DNA of 64,000 nucleotides from Sitta carolinensis (taxonomy: Eukaryota; Chordata; Aves; Passeriformes; Sittidae). The stretch spans positions 23,165,001 through 23,229,000 of the forward strand of contig JAVUNC010000004.1 in NCBI GenBank assembly GCA_032173965.1. Reading direction: 5' to 3'. Below, piece after piece: positions 39,247 to 49,200 of this stretch (position 1 is the stretch's first letter; every line of letters begins with the position of its first letter). The position numbers were made by a program, and so were the translations under genes. The notes beneath the pieces are model-generated. The model did no database searches and had not been told where the DNA came from. It worked only from the letters and a program-made list of their open reading frames with translations.

Positions 39247-39948
39247 CAGCTCCTTTGGTGCCCATCCAGGTGCTGTCCCCATGCTCAGCTCCTTTGGTGC
39301 CCATCCAGGTGCTGTCCCCATGCTCAGCTCCTTTGGTGCCCATCCAGGTGCTGTCCCCATGCTCAGCTCCTTTGGTGCCCATCCAGGTGCTGTCCCCATG
39401 CTCAGCTCCTTTGGTGCCCATCCAGGTGCTGTCCCCATGCTCAGCTCCTTTGGTGCCCATCCAGGTGCTGTCCCCATGCTCAGCTCCTTTGGTGCCCATC
39501 CAGGTGCTGTCCCCATGCTCAGCTCCTTTGGTGCCCATCCCGGTGCTGTCCCCATGCTCAGCTCCTTTGGTGCCCATCCAGGTGCTGTCCCCATGCTCAG
39601 CTCCTTTGGTGCCCATCCAGGTGCTGTCCCCATGCTCAGCTCCTTTGGTGCCCATCCAGGTGCTGTCCCCATGCTCAGCTCCTTTGGTGCCCATCCAGGT
39701 GCTGTCCCCATGCTCAGCTCCTTTGGTGCCCATCCAGGTGCTGTCCCCATGCTCAGCTCCTTTGGTGCCCATCCAGGTGCTGTCCCCATGCTCAGCTCCT
39801 TTGGTGCCCATCCCGGTGCTGTCCCCATGCTCAGCTCCTTTGGTGCCCATCCAGGTGCTGTCCCCATGCTCAGCTCCTTTGGTGCCCATCCAGGTGCTGT
39901 CCCCATGCTCAGCTCCTTTGGTGCCCATCCAGGTGCTGTCCCCATGCT
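39247..39948. repeat. 39-bp minisatellite, 18 copies
   Basis: Eighteen tandem units of exactly 39 bp, starting cagctcctttggtgcccatc and ending gtgctgtccccatgct, fill 702 bp. Sixteen are identical as far as I can read; units 8 and 15 share one A-to-C change at unit position 22 (39541 and 39814). Because 39 is a multiple of three and the unit lacks stops in several frames, long open frames of about 350-370 codons appear on both strands. They encode 13-residue repeats such as QLLWCPSRCCPHA and are not evidence for a protein. Confidence 0.97.
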
Positions 39949-40282
39949 CAGCCGCTCCCGATGCCGACACAGCCTCAGGCCAGCGTGGTTTGGTGTTCGA
40001 CTGGAACAAAAGCTCTGCAGGCTCTGCCGGCTCCTTTGCCCCTCCCGGCCGGGCCCGGTGGGTTCCTCGGGGAGGGCTCGGCAGCCGCTCCCGCCCCTCC
40101 AGGAGCGGAGAATCCCGGCCGGGCCGAGCGGTTCCAGCCCGCACCCGGCCCGCCGCCGCCTCCCCCCACTCAGCCCGGGGCAGAGAGGGCAGAGGTGTGT
40201 GCTGTGACAGCCGGGAGGAAAGAGACCTGCCCGTGCTGCTTCCAGAGGGAATAACAACTAGAAAATGCTTTCCCATTGGTCC

Positions 40283-40288
40283 AATAAA
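40283..40288 (+). terminator. AATAAA within the LTR-like element
   Basis: An AATAAA hexamer about 55 bp before the right end of the element, overlapping a CCAAT motif (40281-40285), with CCAAT motifs on both sides (reverse at 40275-40279, forward at 40292-40296). It would fit an LTR polyadenylation signal; use is untested. Confidence 0.35.
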
Positions 40289-40342
40289 ATGCCAATCTCA
40301 AACTTAGCCAGCTTACTTCTTTGGGCTGGTCAAACTAGGACA

Positions 40343-40347
40343 GGTAT
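40343..40347 (+). other. Right target-site duplication (GGTAT)
   Basis: An exact copy of the five bases at 38166-38170, directly after the terminal ACA of the LTR-like element. Confidence 0.5.
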
Positions 40348-40349
40348 GT

Positions 40350-43316
40350 TAGGAATTCCAGAGCAGCAGGTAGGAGAATAACATCCTGGACTGAGAGGAG
40401 GTTTCTAGTAAGAGAGGGGTACATGGGGTTTATGTACTAGTGTAGTGGGATTACACTATATATATAGTACACTATATATAATGTAATATATAAGATTATA
40501 TTAAAGAAAAGGTGAAGTTGGAAAAGTGACTTCTTTAGTGGTTTTGTGCAGCCAATCCAAGGCTTATGTGGAGAAAAGACAATTTCTCTCCTCCCCTTGT
40601 TCTTCCTCTGAAGTCCATGCATGCCAGGATGACAGGGTTTCTGGGTTAGGGCTCTTTTCATGTTGCCTCACTTTTCCTCCCTGGAATCTGTTTTCTTCTA
40701 AGCTTTGTGCTTTCAGGTGTTTCAGCTGCAACAATTTTTATCAGGTTTGTGTCACACAGGAAGCCTGATGGTACATCAGCCTTTCAGCTGCTGCCTGTTT
40801 GATCAGGTGCAGAGAGGTAGTAGAGAGAATTCAAATGACTCTCTATCTATATAATAACTATTGTTTCCTCTATTTCCCAGTGCCAGAGCTAGAAAAGAAA
40901 GATGTTGTTTCCCATCTTTGTTTCTAAAAGCTATGGTTTTCAAACAGCCTTTTGATCTGACTGTCAAGGCAACCAGTTCCTGGCTTGCACACAAAGGGCA
41001 CTCACTCTCCTTTGCCTGCTTGGGTCATTAAACTTCAGAGCCTCATTCACTGCTCTTGTTCATTTCAAGCTGGGAAACTACTCCTGCCACCTAGGTTTGT
41101 AATGCTACTGTGCCATCTTTGTAAAGTTTCATGTTGGCTTTCCAAAGTAACATGTAAATCCATAGAGAGCTGTGCCACTAACGTTTATTTCTTTGTCAAT
41201 GAATTGCACCAAAAAAACCATTTCTCAATCATTTCAACGTGATATAAAGTATGTCTCAAGAAAGCCAAAGCATTGATGGTGGGTGCAAAGGACAATAAGG
41301 AAGAGTGGACAGATAAATAGTGTGGCCTTGATGATTTTAAAACTGCACGAATGTGAGAAGTCTGCATCTATTAACAAAATCCATTCCTTGCATCTTATTT
41401 CTCCTTTGTTCTGCTTATGGCAGGGGAGAAAATTCATCCCTGGCTGTAAGCCAACTGAAGTAATTCTGATCTCTCTGTTTTTAATGCTTACTGCTGTGTT
41501 TTTTGTATTTATATGAAGAAACAGCATAAAGAAAGAAAAGAGAGGGGAAAATTAGGCAAAGTTACAATAACAAGTGAGATATCAGGCAAAGATTAAAGCA
41601 TGAAACAAAATGCTAGAACTCAGCGTGTAGTCAAACACAAAAATTCAGCATTGTATCTTTGTATCTCCTCTCCCCTCTCTGTCTGTACATTGTCTTGTTA
41701 GACTGTCATCAGCTTGCCATCTCACAAATGTTTGGTATATTTTATATCTTAAAAATTGAAAATGCAGAAGGACAAAATTTCACTTTTAAATAAGGATATA
41801 TTTCACATAGGATACACGAATTCCAACTGATCTTAATGTGTTTGTGTCAAATACAGAAGGAGTTTCTCAAGGAAACTTCTATTTAGTGTTTGGTTTGGGC
41901 TGCCCACTCCATGCCAAGGAAGGGCATGAGAATCCACACTGGAGGTGAAGGGAAAGGGACCCTCACTTTCTGTTCTCACTCTGAGTAAAATGTGATGCTG
42001 CTCAAGTTTGTAAAGTCTGTACATGTATCTCTTTATACATGTGTGTGTTTCTAGGCACGCGTATCTCTCTATAGGTATATATCTGTATATAGGTAATGCC
42101 TTGAAATTAACACAGCTCAATACTGTTAAATCTTCCAAATTCGGAGGCAGAAAAAGAGTAATTTTTAGAATTGCAGCTTGACATAGACCCATCTAAATCT
42201 TGTCTATGTCTTCTTTTTGTCTGGACCCAAATCCATATGCCTTAGTATGCAAGGCATTTATTTTATTTGGTAACACTGCCTTGGAGTAAAGCCCAAAATA
42301 AAACTCAATTGTCCCTTCATTGTCCTGACCCTTTCCGTTTAGGCAAGAATAAAATTAAAAGGTTAACTGGCAATGGAAAATGCAGATTGTACAATGGAAA
42401 ACTTCAGGGTTTCGTAGCTCATTCTGTTATTGGGTAGAAGTAAATAGTATCTTTAGTCTTCCTATCTAGTTATTTTGGATAAGCCAGCATTGTCTTACAC
42501 TCTTTCAATTGCAAAACAGACTCTCTACAGAAGGTCAGCCCTGGCCATGCTGTATGCATACCTGGGGGAGTCTGCTCTATGGATTGCAGTGTAATAAAAA
42601 GACATCTGTGTAAACCTGGGGTTTAGACACAACCAGGTGTGATAGCTCCATGTACTGAGGTTGCGAAGCTCTGTAAAAAGAAAGACAAATTAGCAATGCT
42701 ACATATTGCTTGAGTACCACGGCAGTGGCTCATTGAGGAGTTTGCAGTGCAGACCTGCTCTGCAAAAGCACAGAGAAGTAGTCAGGTGGAGGTGTAAAAT
42801 GAGGAGTCCACAGCTGTTATGGAGACACCAAATACTTCTGTTTTGTCCTTGGGATAAAATTCATGCTGTCTGGATACAGTAATGTTTGTGAGCTCAGCTA
42901 AGAGTGTCTGCCCAGATAAATGCATCAAAGCTTAACAAGAAGATATGGTTGTATAAGCAATTGTCTTTGAACATGAGGGAGGTGCCTAGTCATCTAACAC
43001 ATATGCTCTGAAGTATTCTGCCATGCTGAGTCATTTTAAAGAAAATGTTTGTGGATGGCAGCTATGATTTCACCCATCTGTACCTCAAGAAGAGTCAAAT
43101 TACAGTGGAAGACAATCCTCATAAAATAATAGTTTACATAGACCACTGCAGTATTGGTCATGTCAAAAAAACATGTCTGACAACTCCCTTTGAACAGACA
43201 GCAGCCCTCCTTCTTTCTCAGAAACATTGCTGAACATCCTGGCAGGTTCAGTAATTTAACATGAATAGCCTTATAATTTTGATGATATTTTATATTTACT
43301 AATATTTCTACTTCAC
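40350..43316. other. Intergenic, no gene identified
   Basis: About 3 kb of AT-rich DNA. A TA-rich stretch (tatatatagtacactatata) near 40460 is the only low-complexity feature. Short open frames here show no recognisable domain. Confidence 0.6.
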
Positions 43317-43555
43317 AGATTCACAGAATTTTTGAGGTTCAAAGGGCCCTCTAGAGATGGTATGGTTCAACCTGCTTGCTCAAGCAGGGTGACCTAGAAA
43401 TGGCTGCCCAGGAGCATGTCCACTTGGCTTTTGAATACCTTCAAGGATGAAGACACCCCAGCCTGTCTGGGTGATTTGTGCCAGTGTTTAGTCGCCTTCA
43501 CAGAAAAAAAAATGTTTCCTTGTATTCCGATGGCACTTCCTATGTTTCATATTTA
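43317..43555 (-). repeat. CR1 LINE 3' fragment
   Basis: 'agattcacagaatttttgag', then 'caacctgcttgctcaagcag', 'ggtgacctagaaatggctgc' and 'gtcgccttcacagaaaaaaa', is a CR1 3' end in reverse complement. It is cut off where a second CR1 tail begins at 43556, so the second element may have inserted into or beside it. I do not see it resume after 44815. Confidence 0.85.
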
Positions 43556-44275
43556 CAGAATCACAGAATCACAGAAGCACTAAGCTGGAAGAGACCTTCA
43601 AGATCATTGAGTCCAAGCCATGCCCTAACACCTGAACTAAACCATGGCACCAAGTGCCACATCCAATCTTTTTTTAAACACATCCAGGGATGGTGACTCT
43701 ACCACCTCCCCGGACAGACAAATCCAATACTTTATCACTATTTCTGTAAAAAACTTTTTCTTAATATCCAACCTATATTTCTCTTGGTGCAGCTTAAGAC
43801 TGTGCCCCCTGATTTGCTGCCTGGAGAAAGAGCCCAACCCCCACCTGACTACAGCCACCTTTCAGGGAGTTGTAGAGAGTGATGAGGTCACCCCTGAGTC
43901 TCCTTTTCTCCAGGCATAAACACCCCCATGTCCCTCAGTCATTCCTCACAGGGCTTGTGTTCCCAGCCCCTCTCCAGCCTCGTTGCCTCCTCTGGATGTG
44001 CTCCAGCGTCTCCACGTCCTTCCCAAACTGAGGGGCCCAGAACTGGACACAGCACTCAAGGTGCTGCCTCACCAGTGCCCAGTACAGGGGCAGAATGACC
44101 TCCCTGCTCCTGCTGGCCACACCATTCCTGACACAGGCCAGGATGCCTTTGGCCTTCCTGCCCACCAGGGCACACTGCTGGCTCATGTTCAGCTGCTGCC
44201 ACCAGCACCCCCAGGGCCCTTTCTGTCTGGGCACTGTCCAGCCACACCATCCCCAGCCTGTAACGTTGTAGGGGT
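43556..44275 (-). repeat. CR1 LINE, sense 3' part of a 5'-inverted copy
   Basis: This minus-strand segment begins at its 3' end with tandem 'aatcacag' repeats. In its 5' part it encodes the C-terminal region of CR1 ORF2: [19 protein letters not shown], then [20 protein letters not shown] and [19 protein letters not shown]. The sense match starts near 'aataacccctacaacgttac' on the minus strand. The sequence just upstream in the intact element is found in inverted orientation in the adjoining segment 44276-44815. Confidence 0.85.
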
Positions 44276-44815
44276 TATTGAGGCCAAAATACAGGATGGC
44301 CAGGGTATCAGGCCCAGCCAGCATGAGTTTAGGAGAGGTAGATCATGTTTGACCAACCTAGTCTCCTTTTATGACAAGGTGACCTGCCTGGTGGATGCAG
44401 GAAGGCTGTGGATTTTTTTCTATTTGGACTTCAGTAAGGCCTTTGCTCCCACAGCACACTCCCAGAAAAGCTGCAGCCCGTGGCTTGGACAGGAGCACTC
44501 TCTGCTGGGTTAGTAGCTGGCTGGATGGCTGGACCCAGAGAGTAGTGGTGAACAGTGCTGCATCCAGCTGATCCCAGTCACCAGTGGTGTCCCCCAGGGG
44601 TCTGTGCTGGGGCCAATTCTGTTCAATATTTTTATTGATGATATGGATGAGGGAATTGGGTCTTTCATCAGTAAATTTGCAGATGACACTAAGCTGGGAG
44701 CGTGTGTTGATCTTTTGGAAAGGAGGAGGGCTCTGCAGAGAGACCTGGAATGGTTGGATGGATGGGCAGAGTCCAATAAGATGAAGTTTAATAAGTCCAA
44801 GTGCCGAGTCCTGGA
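44276..44815 (+). repeat. CR1 LINE, inverted RT part of the same insertion
   Basis: On the + strand this encodes the central reverse transcriptase: [29 protein letters not shown], then [20 protein letters not shown], and [19 protein letters not shown] at about 44670, with the catalytic block FADD at 44676-44687. It ends at [12 protein letters not shown], exactly before the CR1 part that opens the minus-strand segment to its left. There is a frame shift between the YLDFSKAF and GVPQG blocks, and no ORF1 or endonuclease, so it is inactive. The order fits a 5' inversion of a single insertion. Confidence 0.85.
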
Positions 44816-45092
44816 TGAATTCCCTCCAATTGCAATGGGAGGACTGGAGACAAAACCTTTCCCTTTTGGTTTCCGTTATAGTCAGTGGAGAGACAGAGCA
44901 AGAGCCTTACCACAGAATCACCCATTCTATCCATTCTAATATAGATTTTAAGAGAGATGGGATAAATCAGTGAGGGCTATCGGTCTCTACCAGGGAAGGA
45001 GCTTAAGCAGCTAGTTCTGTAGAGAACCTCTAACTTGAATGCAGCTCAGGTCAGTAAGATGAGCCATATCCTTTCCATCTTTTTAATTTATT

Positions 45093-45130
45093 TTAATTCT
45101 CTATCTGTAAAATGAGAACACTATGGCTTC
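45093..45130 (+). repeat. Possible MIR-type SINE core
   Basis: 'ctatctgtaaaatgagaaca' resembles the conserved MIR segment (CTCATCTGTAAAATGGGAATA). The flanking sequence is too diverged to extend the match. Confidence 0.35.
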
Positions 45131-46182
45131 CTTTTTTCTCCCATCTATTTGAACTGTATATAACTACAGTGTTAGGCTGAATGGTGCTTTGCCTGAGTTC
45201 TAGAAATATATGTGATAACTGACATATTTTTGAGCTTTATTGGCTTCAGTCTACCACAATTAACATGAGAGGATGGAATACAGAACTTCTTGAGCAACTA
45301 AGTTTTGAGCATCCATATGCAACCTAAAAAACTGACAGAAGAATCATGAAGGGAAAAATAAGGCAGTGAATTTCCACAATTTCTCATTGTCTCAACCTTC
45401 TGAACTGCTGCCAACTTCAAATCTAAACTGGCATATTTCTCATTTTGCTATTTAAACAGGAGATAATATAGCTCATTGTTCCACGGCTTATTGCATAAAA
45501 TGCTGAGCAGTACTTCTGTCTATTCTTCTCAGGTCTGAGAAACTTTAACTACCTTTGATTCTTGTGTCCCAGATAATCACTATTAAGCAGTTAAAAGTTC
45601 ATTAAAAATGAGGCCAGAGATGAAAATGACAACAAAAACATGCCTGAAAAGACAGATGAATAAAATGGTAATGCCATTAGAAAGAGATTTTCTCAGACTA
45701 TATTTTTAAACATATCTAAAAAACCTTTTATGTACTTTAATTATATTTGATGAAATTAACTTTCTTCAGCCTAATTGTCCTAAGGATATGGAATTTTAAA
45801 ATGGAAATGATACTCTGAAGCATCACCCAATGAGGACATTTTCTGCAGATATTCATATGTATATCTTTCATGACCTAGAGTTCAAATTTACCCTCTGTTT
45901 TCCACACTATGGAAATAAGTTTAAACTGTAATGCACAATTAAAATTAAAATGGGAAAAGCATGTCTGAGTTGCAGGCCTGTACTTTTCCACAATTAGGAA
46001 GGCAACCATTCCCTTGGGTTTTATTTCTTTGGTTGTGAAGGAAAATGGCTGAGTAGTATTTCCAAAACATTTCTGTGCTATTCCACAACATCAGTAGCTC
46101 AACAAAAGGAGGTTCCTTCTCCCATTCTTTTAATCCAAACTCCAACTAAAAAACACATAATTAGAAAATATTATTTTAGACA

Positions 46183-46188
<6 letters not shown>

Positions 46189-46228
<40 letters not shown>
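46189..46228. repeat. Poly-T tract, 40 nt
   Basis: Forty uninterrupted T. This is long for a bird genome, where the dominant LINE (CR1) does not leave poly(A) tails. No retroposed gene was recognised next to it on the minus strand. Confidence 0.95.
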
Positions 46229-46233
<5 letters not shown>

Positions 46234-49200
46234 GAAGTTCTCCAAATTGGAATGCTGCCCAAATCATCCCTTCTCTCAACCTGAACTCTGCTAATGAGAA
46301 GGCCCTTGGCACTTTTTCTTCTTTGTGGAGGAGTAGGGAACAGCCAGTGCTTTTCTTGCTAGCAGATAAACAGGATGGATGAATAGGGCACCACAATCAT
46401 AGACTAGGCTAGAGATTCATCACTGACAGATAGTACAAAGGTCAAATAATATCTTACCCAAAAATGCCTAAAATAGTGAAGCACCCTTGGAAGCATTAGT
46501 TGAAATCATAATTCCTGGCCAGGTCACAACAATCAAATATGTTTTCCTACATTTGAAACCGACTCTAAACCACTAAACAATTACTAGTAAGCTTTGCGTT
46601 TTGCAGCACTGGTTGAAGAAGCGTAAGGAGCTGGCAGAGCCAGAGCTGGCAAACAGGCAGCAGGGCAGGATGCTGACCTGAACAAAACCATAAAAGCATG
46701 CCAGTATCAGCTGGCACACTGCACCAGGCCAGCTGTCCATACAAATACACGTTTGCTAGAGCCTGAAATAATTGTTCAGAGAGCAAATTAGGGCAGTTCT
46801 AGTAGAGATACAGGCTCAGTAGCCATCCCTCTGTTTAGCTGTGGCTGGCAGGAAAAGATACAGGTAACCACCAATATTACCAAGGGGAACAATAATGTGT
46901 GGAACAATTTTTTATTTGCCAGAGGCATCAAATACCAAAACTGTTGTTGGCCCATTCTGAACAGTTGCGTTACTTGCAGTGTCATCCCATGAGAACTTGA
47001 TGGTCGTTCAGAGATAAAAAATGAGCCTCTTTGTTTGTTCATCTTGTGCTGTGGGCTGATAACCATGAGAAAAACATAAGTATCTTATAAAAGAATAAAA
47101 CAGTGTTCTGCATTTGCTCCTCAACTGCTGCAGAACTTGAGGAATAATGATTCAACTTCAAACTGCTGTGCTCACATGAACCAAAACAGAAAACCATAAG
47201 AAACTTAGTGAATGTGAAACGTCAAAGAGAAGATAAACAAATTCATAAAAATACATAAGATATTAAAAAAATTAGGCCAAATGTGGTCACCTTGATAACT
47301 TCAACAAAGAGCTTTTCCAGATTGGTTTTGAGCCAGCTTAGTGCCCTTCTCTTATTAAATAACTTCAATCATTTGTAGTCCTGTTTATATGCAATTTCCT
47401 CCTATTTTAATCTTCACAGGATCAGTAAAATGTTAGCTCAGGGATACTTTCTGAAGCAAAAGAGGCTTAGTCAACCTATTCTGCATAAACATGTGAAAAT
47501 ACACAGATTAATTGATTTCTAAAAGGCAGTACAGTATCTACCTTGCCCATTCCTTCCTGTCCTGAGATAGCAAAGATTAGAGACATGAGACATATTTATT
47601 ATGTTTTTCCCTATGCTTGAAAAATCACATGAAAATGCAGTTCTGCTAAGACTGCAGGCTAAGATCCAAGGATACTTCAACACCTTGTGTTTTGCCATCA
47701 AATCAGGTCTTTAAGGTGTGAAAGCAGATCAGGTAAGCAGCAAAATCTCCCCAGGTTTTCTTCCCCACATTTCTGAAAGACAGTGAGAATGTGTGTGTAA
47801 TGTGACACTGAAATAAAATGGACAGTTCCAAATCTGGCAAAGTGAGCCTTTTCCTTTTTTAGGACCTGAAATATTTAGACATACAATAGCTAGGTTTCCT
47901 TGATATTTCTGTATAGCACCTTCTATCCGACAGGATCCTGGGGACAGGTGAGTGCTTTCACACACTGTTGAGAGCCTGAATCTTCCCATGTGGAGTTCTG
48001 GGGCCGTGATCCAAGACAGCCAAAAGGACTAACACACAGAGCTGAAGGAAGCAGCAGAAGAAACAGGCTGCTCTTAACTAGAGCAGTGCTAGCTAAGTAC
48101 CAAAGATCTACCCTTGATTTAAAACAAGGCCTGTGACATCGTGACCACAGTTTGTTGGGATGATGGCCAAGCTAGCATTTCCAGTGCCACTTGGAAATCT
48201 GATGCACTTCATGTACCAATTAAAGAACAACCTTTGGGCGTCAGTGTCCCAAACTGTGCAGTCCAGACAGTCTCCTAGCTCTGCCTGCTTGGGCAAACTG
48301 CACCAGCAATGTACCCGATTTGAACCAACCATTCAAAATATGTGTCTTCATGTGCATCTTCATCCTCTTTGTGCCTGGTCTCCCTGGCACCTGATCACCA
48401 CAACGATCAATAAATTTGACCACTCACAGTTGAACCAGACTGGGCAAAGGACTGACCTCCATCAGACAGTTTTAAAAGCTATTGTTTAAGGAAAAATATG
48501 TCAGATTGTATTTGAGGTTCTCTGGAGCAGCTGAAAGGAGATCTGTCTTCCCATTGTATCTATTCCATAGGAGGAAAAAACTGCTGACCTTGAATGCAGC
48601 TGAAGCAGGCACATCTGTATGTCTGCCTGAATGCTACACTGAACCCTATAGTTACCCACTGTTACAGCTAAGATGACTGAATTACAAGGGCAGCTGACAG
48701 CCATATCATGAGTCATTTGATTAAAACTCTGCCCTTCCTGGCTCACAGTCCTTTTCTCTACTCATTAGTACACACAATGTAATAAAATGTTGGAATATCC
48801 CCAAAACAGAATCTTGCTTAGACCACTTACTCTGTAGTTCACTAGCACAGACCTCAATTCCTGGCTTAAGCAACTTTCCAGCTCAACTATATGATGCAAA
48901 ATAACATTTAAGGTTAAATTTCAAGTGGGATAATGAGCAGTTACAGAACTTTGACATTGTTCTAAATTTAAACAAAATCACAAGAGGTATTTTAGAAAGT
49001 ATTCAAGAGGGTAAACAGAATAGAGGCTAGGCAAATGTATAGTGGATGCTATTCACCCTTTCTGTTGTCCATCTTGACAAGGGTTCTTTGATGCCTTTAA
49101 TAACTTATGACCTTCTCCCCATCTTTTTGTTTTTTTCCCACAATTTTTAGCAAAAACCCTTTATCCAACTCTCTAATCTAAGATAACTGAAAACTGAAAA

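Larger units (their letters stand above)
38171..40342 (+). mobile_element. Candidate solo LTR (ERVL-like) with internal minisatellite
   Basis: A 2172-bp unit beginning TGTAGTGGTTTCAATTCG and ending CAAACTAGGACA, so its ends are the inverted TGT...ACA expected of retroviral LTRs, flanked by exact GGTAT duplications. The left kilobase is AT-rich with long T and A runs. The middle is an 18-copy 39-bp array. A GC-rich block at 39960-40200 follows, then CCAAT motifs and an AATAAA at 40283-40288 near the right end, consistent with a U3-R-U5 layout in + orientation. No gag, pol or env frame is present, so it would be a solo LTR or a non-autonomous element. The length is unusual for an LTR, partly because of the array. 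Family naming is inference. Confidence 0.55.

Noticed and set aside
39136..40257. Repeat-rich 350-372-codon frames as a real protein gene
   Set aside because: They arise from a 39-bp tandem unit without stops, occur in several frames on both strands, and lie inside an LTR-like element. No splice or promoter evidence supports one frame.
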